Shown: one piece after another, positions 39,401 to 52,000 of the stretch
How the letters are laid out: each line of letters starts with the position of its first letter
Position numbering within the stretch: position 1 is the stretch's first letter
NCBI GenBank assembly: GCA_036785705.1
Contig: JAWUZG010000036.1
Coordinates: 12,767,501-12,831,500, forward strand
Reading direction: 5' to 3'
DNA: 64,000 nucleotides
DNA from: Acanthornis magna
Taxonomy: Eukaryota; Chordata; Aves; Passeriformes; Acanthizidae
Notes under the pieces: generated by a model
Database searches by the model: none
Seen by the model: only the letters and a program-made list of their open reading frames with translations
What the model was told of the DNA's origin: nothing
Made by a program: the position numbers and the translations under genes

Positions 39401-42400
39401 TAATGAGCAGTGGAAAAAAACCCTGGAGAAAGTATTAAAAGTCATAGAAGTAAGGCTGTCATACACAGGGATTTTAGAAGCTTAGGGTGTCAAAGAGCTA
39501 TTAGTAAAATAATTGCAAGATGAATCAGGAGAGAAGGAGGTGTCGTGGGGAAAAAGATCTGCAAAATAGTCCGTAACAGAATGAAAACAACCAATGCTTA
39601 TTTCAGGCACACTCTGCTAGGAAAAATGCTGTACAGCTCTTTGAAACTGTTCCACAGGCAGGATTTTGGTTAAACAAACAAACAACCAAAAAGAACCAAT
39701 CTAATTTATTGGGATCTCTTGCATAAGGTGACACTCATAAGAAATTAAATCCCTTGCCAAGGACAGTCAGTTGCTGTCCAGGTGGCTACAGGAGCCTCTC
39801 TTGCAAGGGTCTTTGTAAAGGGATCTTTGTCTGCATCAGGTGGGATTCTGAACTCCTGTTTGGCTGAATTCTTGTAATCCAGCTGGTCCTGCTGTGCAGT
39901 ACATACCACAGTGCTGTGACAGTGATTACCAGAAACTGTGCACAGTGCTTTTCTTAACTGTCTTAACTGGCTTCAGGAGGCTCTTCTGAGTGACCATTTC
40001 TGCCCCTGCAAGAACAATCTCCACGGACCACCTACAAGTGTCTTACCTATGTGCAGCTGAATGTTCCACAGCAGGAACTGCCTGGGAAGAGCTCACAAGT
40101 ATGCCACATCCTCTTCTTGGGATGTCTGTCTGCACATTCCAGCAGATAAATAGTTCCTATCATGTGGTCTATACACAGCAGGAGCTGTTTGGGATAATTT
40201 CCAAGACTGTCCAAAATCCCACCTGCACAGTTCCCATAAATAATAAAGCATTTGCTTTGCTGTGGAGGTGGCTGGGAGCTCAGTCACTCTCTCGCAGGTC
40301 TGTCTATTTTCTCATCTATGAAGCAAAACCTAGTCTAGAAGGTCCAGGCTATTAATGTCTAAGGTGATGAAATACCATCATAGCCTGATATCCAGCTACC
40401 ATTGCTACAATTTCCTTCTTATATTAAAATCATACCTGGTATTCCATAGAAATCACCACAGCAGTATTTTATTTGAATAAATGAGTTTGTACTTGACACT
40501 CTGTAACCCTCCATTCGACTTGGAGAATGAGTGCCTCTAAATTTTTCATTTTTTTTAATGCAAAACATCCTCACCATGATAGGAGGCCTGTTTTCTTGAT
40601 CTTATCCATGTTACAGTATTTCTTGGTATGGGTCTCCTCTCTTCTTTGTGACTCTTTTCCTTTCACCTTCTGCTTTTCTCTGTCCAGACCTCTTACCTAA
40701 ATATCTCATCTGCTATTTCATGATCATCTGATGTGCTCATTATTCCACCTTTATAACTGTAAAAACTTCCACTCATAAATGTTCTTAAGATTAATTTTTC
40801 TTCCTATCATGTACTCCAAAGCTTTGGTATGCCATTCTCTCATTGTCACTTACTCCTGCTGCCCTGTGGTTCTGCTTGTCCCTCTGCTCTCCTCCTGCTT
40901 TCTGTGGAGCAGATGCTAACAGTTGTGGAAGATTCTTGACTGTGTTGCTGTGGTAGAGTTGCAGCTTGGTTTCAACACAGCATACTGAAATTGTGGAGGA
41001 TCTTCCTTCCCCCAAGCAGCTTGCAAGTGATCTGAACAGCTTTCTCCCACATGGGGGTCTCTAGGAGGGCCAAAGCCACCAGCAAGTGATGCTACACTGG
41101 CTTTCCTCATTTTCCTTCTGGTTTAGAACAAAGGAAATGTGCGAGGAAAGCTAAACTAAAGCAATACTCTATAGATTTATATTATATCCCAGTATACAGT
41201 TTCTGTATACTTTTATGTTGCACTTTCTTGCTTTCCAGAGAAATGTGTAATGGAAAAGTTTTTACGGCATTGTATTCTCATACCTGTGAGCTTCTCAGTA
41301 CACTTCTTCCTGATACTAACAGAAATTGTGTGACCAAATCCCTGTACAATATTTATAACTCTTATTATCTAGAATACCTCTGAACACTAGTTTTGGCCAG
41401 TGCCTCGCGCCTATGCATTTAAACGTTTTAGTACTTTGTGACACTTCAGTCCAAAGAACGTTACATAAATTAAAAATATGAAAAAAATTTCAGCTCAGAG
41501 TTGAATTTGTACATTGATTATTACTGCTTGCTGGGATATCATGCCAAGCTAAATATAATTATCTGCAGTAATTCTAGGGTAGAACTCAAATATGCAAAAG
41601 CTGCACGGAAAACAGTTATAGGACTGAATGTGCACATTACATTCTGTTTAGATGGCATATTGAATACATAATAGTAATGTGACCAAAGGAGTTGCATTTA
41701 AATTTCATGTGGCCATTCAAAACAGAGTAAAACAAAACATTAAAGAAAATAAACAAAACCACCAGACCCACAAAGATCTGTTTTCTCTCCTTCTGGGAAA
41801 ATCCTGCTGGGATTTTCAAGTGATTGAAATTGTCTTACAGGAATTTTTTCCTCATAATTAAAGACAGTAGTAATTGCACATTAATATTCACATTTAATCA
41901 GAAATAATCAAAACAGTTATGCAAAGGCTTTTGTAAAATTACCAGTGAATCAGATGTTTTGCCAACTGTTTCAAAATTGAACCCATAGATAGTGGAAAGA
42001 CAGAAGTGGAAGAAAGATTTGAATTGTCAGGGAAGAGGTGAGCAATGTCATAACTGTGGAAAATGGTAGAGCATGTGACAAAATTCCTAGAAAATAATAA
42101 ATTAAAAAAGAAAAATGCTTTGCAAAGGAGACAAGCACATGGGAACACCCAGCACTGTCAGAAGCCTTCTAGGTTGCAGGCTGACAGCCAAGCTGCAAAC
42201 CTGCCCTAGATGAATGAGACACATGTGGGAGGTGAGATGTGGTACAAATGGGGCAGTGAAGAGAACTTAGGAAAATTGTCTCTGGAGAGCTTAGAACAGC
42301 TGTCTCTGCTCCATAAAAACCTCCAGTGTCCCTTATGGGCTAAGGATAGCTCTGTTTTTTTCCTTCAGGGTAATCACTGGGAATGAATAGATAAAAAGTC

Positions 42401-43003
42401 CTTCTATATAAATTAATTAAGATGTTTTCTTCCTTATGTGCATTTCTGTATCTTTTTATTAGTTTGGTTTGTGGAGCTGGGAGTCCCTGTGGTGCCATGG
42501 ATTCATGTCTAACTTAAGTAAATACCAAACTGCAAAAATCATTCCTTATCTTGCTTGGTTTTTAACCTGTACTTTTCTGAGCATGATTTTGTATTTTGGC
42601 ACCACCTTAATAACACAATGGAAATGGCTGTTTCCAACTGCATAATACTCAGAGGAGCATAATAGTTAGAGATGGAGCAGCAGATTACTGCTTCCAAATG
42701 GCTGGATATATAGAGCATTTCTAAAATAATACTCTGAAACAGGTATCAATTCTTAGATTAAACTGTTTTAAAGTAGAATTTGTCTAAAGGAATATATTTG
42801 GAATGGTCCTCACTTTATCAGGCTTTGTATAAAGCCAATAGCACTCACGTACTTACTCTGATTGTGTTACAATTTTAACTGTTCTTTTGTATGTGCACTC
42901 TCATATGTTTCCTCTCTCAGTGTCTCTTGATCAAGAGAAGTTTGTGTATTTACTGGAGATACAGAAATATGCATGGAACATAAACGTGTTGTTTTTTTCT
43001 TAG

Positions 43004-43191
43004 GATTTGAATTTTTTGAAACAAGTGCCAAGGAAAACATTAATGTCAAGCAGACATTTGAGCGACTTGTGGATATCATCTGTGACAAAATGTCAGAAAG
43101 TCTGGAGATGAATCCCACCATTGCTGCCAACAACCAGAACACACAGCTAAAGGACACCCCTCCTCCGCAGCAGCCCAACTGCAGCTGCTAA
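43004..43191 (+). CDS. RAB3C: RAB3C, terminal coding exon with CXC prenylation motif
   Basis: This last coding exon follows a TTTTTTTCTTAG acceptor. Its first two bases complete the Gly codon begun at 31740. It encodes [20 protein letters not shown] followed by [14 protein letters not shown], then a variable tail, and stops at TAA 43189-43191. ETSAKEN is the G5 box (SAK), which contacts the guanine base. The protein ends in Cys-Ser-Cys, a CXC motif expected to be doubly geranylgeranylated by Rab geranylgeranyltransferase so that the protein can attach to vesicle membranes. The proline-rich [11 protein letters not shown] end matches RAB3C (human, as I recall: TPPPPQPNCAC) better than RAB3A, B or D. 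Together the two exons give about 104 C-terminal residues of a roughly 227-residue protein. No frameshift or early stop is seen, so the gene looks intact. Confidence 0.96.
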
Positions 43192-46100
43192 TGCAGCTAT
43201 CAGCAAAGGCAGCTCCACACACAGCACAGTGTGTTCTGTTGCCAACAGAGTATCTATGAATGGTCTATATGCCTTTATTTATACTGTCTTATTAATTTAC
43301 TGCGGAGAACAGTCTTGTTTTACATCATCAGCTGTTTGAATATGTGTATGGGGATAGATCAGTTATTAGTCTGAAAGGATGATCCATATTTTAGAATCTG
43401 GCTTTTGCATGCAGGGTGTATAATAATTTCTCTTTTCTTTTTACAGTTTCACATTACACTTTAGCTGATGTCATGCCCTCAGATCATATTTGCCTAGATT
43501 TGTCTCTTGCTTCACCAGTTTCAAGTTATATTAGTTGAATCTTTAGGGTAGTGGTCAGGGTGTTTTGAGTAAACTTCCTGGTGCCACTTGTATATTTTCC
43601 TGACTGAAAATTAATTTACAAGTATTTCTGTAGTGAGCCAATCCCACAAGTCAGGATCACTTGTACAAGGGACACTTCCTGGAACGCACTGCCTTGGCAA
43701 ATGTACACTTGTTATGTTACACATCCTGGCTCACTAGAAATCTGCAGAAATTAGAAAGAAGTTAGTTCCTGGACCCAAAGCCAAAAAAATTCCTTGTGAA
43801 TTTCCAACTGGATGTGGATATTCAGTCCAGACTCTAGAGATACTAGGTAATTCAACCTGTTTGGATAGCTAGTGTGTTTACTTTTACATAGGAGCTGCAT
43901 GTCTATCTAATAATTTTCTGAAACTGGACTAAATTTCCCATTCCATTGTTATGTCTTACCTACCCCTGTAGTAGAAGGCTGGCTAGCTCTTTCCATTTCT
44001 GCCTGCATGAGATATTAACCACGCAGTTCTATATTATGTCTGACACAGCCAAATCCATTGTTCTTGGTTGTTCATAGCCAAAAACTGCCTTGTCATGTTG
44101 CTGTCAAACCTGCATGCTTCCATTTGCAGGAATTTCATCTCTCATTCAGTCACTGAGATAGCTACCACTGCACTGACGGCAAATGTCTGCATTGTACTCA
44201 GACCTCTTGCAGAAATGCTGATGGTGTCAGTGAACTGAAGTTTGACCTCATTTTTTTCCATTTATTTTGTAAGAGAATTAGGCTTTTTAAAACTTTAGGA
44301 GTATTAAAAAATTGTCAGCATTCCTAGTCTTAGGCTAAATAGATTTACAAGATCAGCAAAAGACTGTGAAGATAGCAGAATAAAGTACACAAATACTTTT
44401 TTGAAGTTAAAATAGTTAAAATAGTTATATTTCACAGTTTTTACTCCTCTGGTAATTGGTGGAAATTTCTTATATCTGTGCCCTGAAGTACTTTGTACAA
44501 CGGCTTTACTTGCATCACAGTGACCTTTAACTAAATGGCATAATTGAAGAAGCATTGATTATTTTATTTTTACAATTAGACAAAGTTTAGGACAAGGCTG
44601 ACATTTTTTAAACTGTCAACAGTGGGGTAAATCTGAAAAACTTAAGATAAAAGGAAGTATCCATGGTACACCAAATGACTCACAACAGCAAAGAAATATT
44701 TCTGTACAGCTTATGTCTTTTGAAGGTAATTTATATAACTCCTGATACATACTAAGAGAAAATGGTCACTTTTTTAAAGCTGATTAAATAATCTACATAC
44801 ACTTTGACACACTTTGGAAGTAAAAATTACTTCCAAACAAGGCATATAGACACATGTAAAATGGATATGCCAGAGGGGTGCTATGTGGGCTGCCTAACTT
44901 AAATGAGTAAATGTTCTTTCTTCAGTCTGGGTTTTCAAACCATGTATGTCCTGTTAGCTAGTTTACTTAAGCACTTTTTTTCCTTGTAGACATAGAGACT
45001 GATTTACCTTCATGACGAGAAAGCACCATCGTCTTTAGGGCAAATGAGCAGCCAGGTGGAAGAGGCGTGTGCTATCCAAACCATGATCCTGTCTCTCTCC
45101 AGGGTGTTGGTTTTCCTTCCCCCATCTACGACAGCATGTTGCTAACTGTGCTGAGAGACTTTCACTAGTACCTTTTCACTCACAGGGTACCAGCTGATTT
45201 GAAAAAACAGAAGCAATATAAAGTCGAGGAAGCTTCATTTGAGATTGTTGATGGGCAGTTTTCCATGCTTTTCTTGTTACATCAATGATTCCTGCTTGAG
45301 AAAAAGGAGCAGGAAAGCCTTGAGACAGAACTCAGCTTCAGCTCTCAAGTGCTTTAGACAAATTTTATGTTGCATTGTGAACCATCTCAGACACGGAGAG
45401 AAGAGACATAATCATGTTGTCAATGAGCTTGGGCATATCCTGGATCATGCAGCTTGGCTAGAAGTGCAAGTATTCTTCCAGCTTTGCTCTGAGGTGCTTG
45501 CTGTGAAATGGTCATGTCCTGTGCGCAGTGCAACAAGGAAGAAAGGCTTCAAGATGCCCCTTGCTGCAGTCACACTTTGCTTGTAGTCCATTGCAATGAA
45601 TTTAAGACCCTCCCTGCCTGGTTATGACCATTTAGACTTTAATCAGTGGTAGAAATACATTATTAGCATATATATTTTTAAACAAATTGAGTGGTAGATA
45701 AAATAGTTATTTACATAATGGGGATAAACTGCTTTTTATTTTGCATCAGGAGTCTGGGCAGAAGAGTAACAGCAAAATATAAGAGGGAGAACCTCTGCAT
45801 CATGTTTCTGAGGCAACTAACCTCCAAGGCCTTCACACATATTTGGCCTTCTGTATGGGATGGGGTGCTTGGAGGAAGCAGTTGTCAGAGTGAAGTTGTT
45901 CTTTAGAGTGCCAAAAATGTTTTAAAAGGAAAAAGCTCATCTGAAGTACAGCAGTAGAACAAGTCAGTATTTAAAATCTCCTAGAAACTTTGTACTAACA
46001 CTCAGGCATTGTCACAGAGTTCAGAATTAGATTAATTTAAAAAATATTCTAATAAAATACTTGGAGTTTTTCATGATCAGACTGTTTAAAATCCTGGGAA

Positions 46101-49035
46101 AGCTGCTCTGCCCTCTCAGTTGACACTGTTTTGAGTAGAAGGCTGGAAACCATGACCTGCTGAGGTCCCATGAAATCAAGTTTTTCCTATCATGGCTTTC
46201 TCTGAAATCGAAAATGTGTGGAAGTTCAAGCAGACCTTTTCTTAGCAATCTGGGTTACCTACTCTTGGAAAAGTAGGCTTTGATTTTCCATCACAGATTG
46301 GCTTTTGCAGCCACATGCTTCACAGCAATATTGAGTTTTCTGCTGTAAAACTTTGTCACATTTAGGTCATGAGCATCATGATCTCAGTACCTCTCTCAAA
46401 TGGAACTTGCCTATGGTAGAGAAACACTAAAGACAGAAAAGCTTTTGAGAACTAACTTGCTATGCCTTCCCCAAATATTCCAAGAATTCTGAGGGGACTA
46501 GCAGTACTGGAATTTTCATTCTATCTAAAATTATGCCTTGGCCTCCTATTGGGTAGGATATCCAAGAGCAGCCTGTGTCAATCTGGCTCATCTCCTCTTG
46601 ACTTAGGCGATAGAACTGCAGTTTTCTTAAATTCAAATAGGCTGAATGTGTTTGAAGACCCTGTCACAATTTGATCAATGGCCTAAATTTAAACAACCAA
46701 TGCCTTGTTCTTCACATATATCCAATAATCACTGATTATAAGTTACTGAAAGAGTCAAGCAGGTGTTGGTTATATCCCTGATCTATCCACTAGTGTAGCA
46801 CAATTCCATCAAGAGCAAGTACCGGGCTACAAAGCACCATATTTTATGATGGAAGAGGGGAGAGGTCACTAAGTTGGAACCTGAGACAGCAGAACAAAAA
46901 CTACTTTTGGACTCTTCACAAATTTTGGTGAAAAAGTTCTTGCACACCTTGCACTAATTTGTTGTCACTCTCAGCATAGAAATAGGACTAAATGCCACGG
47001 CAAGTCATTGGTCCAGCAGCAGATATTCCCTTCAGCTGGGATTTATCCACTTGGTGAGATACAGCAGCTGATACACAGAGGATGTTAAATTTGAGATGAG
47101 AGATGAGATGCCTTTGGGCAGAGGGTCCTGAGCTCCATAATGCCAGCTGTAGCTGAACTAATACTACACAATCCATTTTCCAAGTTATGATCTAAAGTAA
47201 AGCTTATAGCAGCAGGCCAATCCTGTGCATGGGCAATGCACCAGCCTTATGTTTGATGATGTGTTGCTTGCTGCACCTTCAAGCCAGTGGTCAGAAAATG
47301 CCTTGGGAGCACCCAGGAGCAGGGGATTGATTGGCTCCTGCGGTGTCTGTGGCACCAACCTGCCGAACTGCTGGCCAGCCCTGCTGGGCTGAACCCTCAG
47401 ATGCATGTTGTTGATTCTTTTAAGAGTTCATGTTCACAAGTTATAAGTGCAACCGACTTAATACTGTATCTGTTATTTTTGGTGGTGGTGGTTAGTTTAT
47501 TTAGACTTGTTCATTTAGTGTTTTAAATGCATATGGACTAGCCTAATTTTCTGTCAAAAAATACTCTTTCTCTCTGAACAGCTGTGTAAGTAAGACTGTT
47601 ATCTGGAACTGTTTGTTCCTTTGTGCTGATACTTAATGTAATGCCTAGAGAAATTATGTGAGCAACTATATCTATGTGGCCTTTTCCAGAGCACCAGTCT
47701 GAAAGATTTTGTTCCCAGTCTGCTCAGCTCTGTATATTCAGCTGTACCACCTGCAACTTCTTTATTTTAGAAATGAAGTGCTATTTCAGGATGCACAAAA
47801 TTTTGTGGAGTTTGACCCTAACTTTGAGAATACTTTGAGTTTGCTATTTTTAGGAAAAAGTTACAAAGATTCTACATTTTATGGTTATCCATTTGTTCCT
47901 TCATAGGAGACAATTGAAGCTGCAATTGAATTCCAAGAGAAGCCCCCTTCCAAACTCCACCCCTTCCCAGCTACTCTTTTCTATATTTGTTTTTTGAGAT
48001 GTAAGTTTTATTATTTGCATTTTTACAGGCATCAGCTAAATTTCTGTTCTGCTGACAGATTAATTCCTTCTTGGCCTTTTTCATATAGACACACAGTCTG
48101 TGAGCCTAGCTCTTCTTTAGCATGACAGATTTAGCAATGTGAGACCGTGAGTTTGAGTCCTCATAGATAAACCCTCAGGGGGTGTAAAGTAACATGGCTT
48201 CAGTTATGCCCCCAGGGGAATAAATTGTGTTAATCTGCACCATTTAATCCATACATTCTGACTGCAGATTCTCCAAGGTTCATCATTTGCCAAGTCTCAT
48301 TGTCTCATTTAAAGAGAAAACTCATTCCAATTATTTGAATGAATTCTAAATTCTACCAATTTTATTTATTTCAGTGAAGCAGAATTTGTGACTACACACA
48401 TATTAAATGCAGATATACATATTAGTACATCTTTGATACTCATCCACTTCCCACTGTTACTTGTTCATATTCAGTGCCACCTTTCCCAAATGTCACAGTG
48501 GAATTTATCCATAACTTGTCACTACCACTGGAAATCAAATGTGTTACATTGGAAGACCATAGGTTTATTATTCATGGTTCCAGCAGAGGTAGATGGCTTG
48601 TCATTTGTAGAATAAAATACTTGGTATCTCATCTGGGGGGGGAAGCAAAAGTCCTAATTTTTCCATTATTTCATGTTCATGTATAACACACAAAAATGAA
48701 AGCTAGAGATGTTTTACCACTTCTGGTGACAAATTTCCTTGAGTAATTCTGACATGTACCTGCAACTAGTGATAAATGAAATGTTTGTGGTGTAACTCCT
48801 GTTTGGTATTTTGTCAGTAATGTCAGATGTGTTGTGACTCAGTTGGACTGTCACAATGTGTAACCTATATACTAGTGTTTGTAGATTTCAAATGTCTTAC
48901 ATGTTGCATGAAAAAATATGTTATAAAAATAGATATTTTTTCTATTTTTGAATACCTCAAAACTGAGGAATCATGGGCCAATAAGTGCAATATTTAATTA
49001 TTTACTCAGTGTAAATAAACTTGTGTGAAAGGGAG
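43192..49035 (+). other. RAB3C: RAB3C 3' UTR (length inferred)
   Basis: Sequence after the TAA stop at 43191. The first part is certainly untranslated. The extent is inferred from the poly(A) signals and from the lack of recognisable transposons between 43.2 and 49 kb, which would fit one long transcribed 3' UTR. It is AT-rich with scattered ATTTA and TGTA motifs. No splice signal after the stop was evident. If the signal at 44379 is used instead, the UTR is only about 1.2 kb. RNA 3'-end data are needed to choose. Confidence 0.5.
44379..44384 (+). terminator. Candidate proximal poly(A) signal of RAB3C
   Basis: AATAAA in AGCAGAATAAAGTACAC, about 1.19 kb after the stop codon. It is the first canonical signal after the coding region. 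The downstream sequence is not clearly GT-rich, so use is uncertain. Confidence 0.35.
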
Positions 49036-49060
49036 AAGCATCATGTATGTGTGATAAGCT
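49010..49060 (+). terminator. Candidate distal poly(A) site of RAB3C
   Basis: GTAAATAAAC contains AATAAA at 49014-49019. It is followed within 15-60 nt by GT-rich sequence (ATGTATGTGTGATAAG and CCTGTGTGG), the expected downstream element. TGTAAATA at 49010-49017 also matches the Pumilio motif UGUANAUA and overlaps the signal. Other AATAAA copies on this strand lie at 46051, 48219, 48611, 51161 and 51258. Confidence 0.45.
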
Positions 49061-52000
49061 GTTGATGATGCCTGTGTGGCTTAAGATATCTAGTAAATGT
49101 ACACGTCTTGTAGAAAAATTATATAGTAAACACTTTACCAGTGTAGTGTAAGAATATTCTTAAGTAACTTAAACTATTTTTCATATATGAGACTACGGTT
49201 AAAAATATTTGTATGTTTACTGCAAGTGCATGTCAATTTTACTTTTAGAGTTCTGAGTGTCCTTTTTTCAAAATTGTCATGTTACACCAACACTAGTGGG
49301 ACACTACTTTCAGTCAGAAAATACTTAAAAGCATTTCTAAACAGTCTGCCTATATTTTTAAAGCATGTTTTCTAGAAGCATTGAAAGAACCTCTTAGAGA
49401 TCAGCGGTTATGCTGAGTTAGTTATTTATTCTTATAGAGTCAGTTACATGCTCTGCCTGCCTGTGTTGCACAATATCATGTGGGCATGTTTTCTTTAATC
49501 TGATACAGTTAACTCATAATACTTACCTGAAATATTAAATACCCAATATTCTTGCAGATGACTTGTCAAGCTACTGTTGGTGCCCTGGTTTAACATGTTT
49601 GGGAACAGCTTGAAGGTCACAGTCAGCAGCACAGCAGAGTGGAAGGTGACCTTTAGTAATTTTTGACAATTAACTTTCTTAACTTCACTAGATCCTAAAG
49701 ATGGAAGATACATCCTCAAAGATACTGATCACATTCTTCACTTCACTGTTACATGGCCCTCAAAGTTCAACAATTCCACTATTAGGAGTAAAGATCCAGT
49801 GCAAATGGAAACAAAATGCAGAGCAAAATCTAACAATGAAATTAAAAGGAGAAATCCAATAATTGTTTTTTTTTTCCTGCTTCCTTGCATAAGTCTAATG
49901 ATTCTCTAAGAATATGAGCAAGGCCATCAGTACTCAGCAACACCTTGGGCACATCTGGGACCTTAAACCCTGAATCACTGACCTGCCATGGGTTCCCAGC
50001 TGTGCCCACAGAGTCTGCAGAGAAGCTCATTCTGTTAATTCTTGCTACATCTCTGGTTTCAAAGGCATGTGTCATCTGCATTGGGAATTTGCTAAATAGA
50101 GACAGGCCACTGAGTCTGGGCCATGGGGAGGAATCAGTTTTGCCAAACAATTCTCCTAAAAAAGTATATTCATTAGTACCACACTAAAAGGTACACAGGT
50201 AGATTTTTAGTTTGATCTGACATGTTTCTGTGACAATGTACAAGGTTGGTTTAGCTTTGGTTGTTTCTTGCTTTGTTTTCTTTTTTTAAAATTTGCTTGA
50301 ACTGGAAAAGAATGAAACTCTAAGGCCAACTGGAAACCTGTATCATGAGTTTCCTTTCTGATGTCATCAAACACATTCTCTGAGAAAGCATAGTAGGCAA
50401 ATTGCATTAAGTAGCACATGACGGTACTTGCAATGACCTGAAAAATCCTCAAAAAACCTTTTTTTGTACCTAATGCCATTAAAACTTCTGCAAAATTATA
50501 CAGACCAGAGTGAAATGAAAATGTATGCAGATAGAAATTTGGGATTGCTTAATATAAAATGGAAATTCTTGGTAAAATTGTTGGGGAACAACAAAGTAAG
50601 AGTCATAACATAAGGTACCACTTAAATGGAGATATGCGCCCTGCCACAAGACTCCCTGAACTTTTTATTGCTAAGTGACCTGACAGTTCAAGGGCTGGCA
50701 GATAATTTTACCTAACTTTTTTGTAATTCCTCATAGATGTGTGATTATATCCACAAAGATAAATGCTTACCTTGATCATATATAGCTGTTCTGGTTCCCT
50801 CAAACTAACTTGTTTGCTGAACTGTTCTTGAAGAAAAATTGAATTGTGAGGGGGTGAGACTCAGTCTGTGCCTTCTCCCCTGACTCTTACTGCAATATAG
50901 TTACTGTGTTTTTAAAAAATAGGTTAGCTAAAATGCTGCTGGGTGATAAATCTTGTGATTCTTCTCCATACATCCATGGAAGCTCTTGTCTGAATGTTCA
51001 GTACAAGTTTTATCCACATGGAGAGTTTTAATTCTATGTGGACGTAGAGACCATGTGTATTCCATTGGATATTCTGTTTGTATGTGACTTCTGTATACCA
51101 AGTGAATTTTGTTTGTTTAATTTTTTTGCTGAAAGGTTTTTTTTTTCCTTTTGCAATTACAATAAATATTCAAGAGACTATATTCATGAATATCTCAATT
51201 GTGGTCTTGCATGGTCTTACACCCCACCCCTATCCCCTCATTTATTTCCTTTTACTTAATAAAACTGGGAGAGAATAACTTCATTTTTGACTAAATGATG
51301 GACGAAGATACCACATCTGCAATAATTCATTTCACTAATATCCTCTTAGTAGCACTGGTGGCTGTACTTCTGTATGAATTCCACAGAATTCACTGGAGAT
51401 TTTGCCCTAATAGTCTGAAGGAGAAAGATTTTTAGACATTTCCCTAGCAAAAGCATCCTGTTTATATACTGGTCCTTTAAAATAGGGCACAGTTTTTCTT
51501 TTGGTTTTTCACTGTCTAAACTGCTAAACAGTACATGTGCTTTTTGCATGCTATTATTAGTTGATCACGTAATCTGATGCACCATCTCAGTTGCGGTGGG
51601 TGGTTATTTCACACATATTATGATGTATCACTGTCCAGTTACTGCTTTTTCCAATGCATATACACACACACATACACACACTTGCGCTAGTTTGAACCCT
51701 GCTGTGATTCCTGAATTTATTTTCCCTCTACATAAATCCTAATCTTCAATCAATCTGTTGAATTGGTTGCCCCATCCCCTGTGCCCCTCAGCTCCTGTGA
51801 GCAGGCATCCACCTACAAACTCCTTCAATACATGCTCCTTCTCCCTGTTCGGCTGTGTTCCAGCCAAGTTCCCCCTATTTTTTCTAGTATATTTACATCT
51901 GATCTGCAAAATATTTCCTGACAATTGCTTCATTTTCTCTCAACACTGAGTGCTTCCTAGTTTGCTGTTTCTGATCCTGTATCTCTAGACAGGTTTTTGC

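Larger units (their letters stand above)
31741..43003 (+). other. RAB3C: Last coding intron of RAB3C (11.3 kb, GT-AG)
   Basis: The intron starts with GTAAGA and ends with TTCTTAG, so it is of the U2 type. It separates the two exons in phase 1 (G|GA). Apart from the C-rich tract near 32.0 kb and the large TTCC/CTCC microsatellite at 36.2 kb, it is unremarkable AT-rich sequence. I saw no clear transposon, RNA gene or additional exon. Open frames in it are short and look random. Confidence 0.9.

Noticed and set aside
45239..45586. 115-codon + strand frame downstream of RAB3C
   Set aside because: No recognised domain, inside the inferred 3' UTR, and composition resembles random sequence.
48151..48163. 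B-box-like GAGTTTGAGTCC suggesting a tRNA
   Set aside because: No A box, acceptor stem or anticodon arm could be arranged around it.
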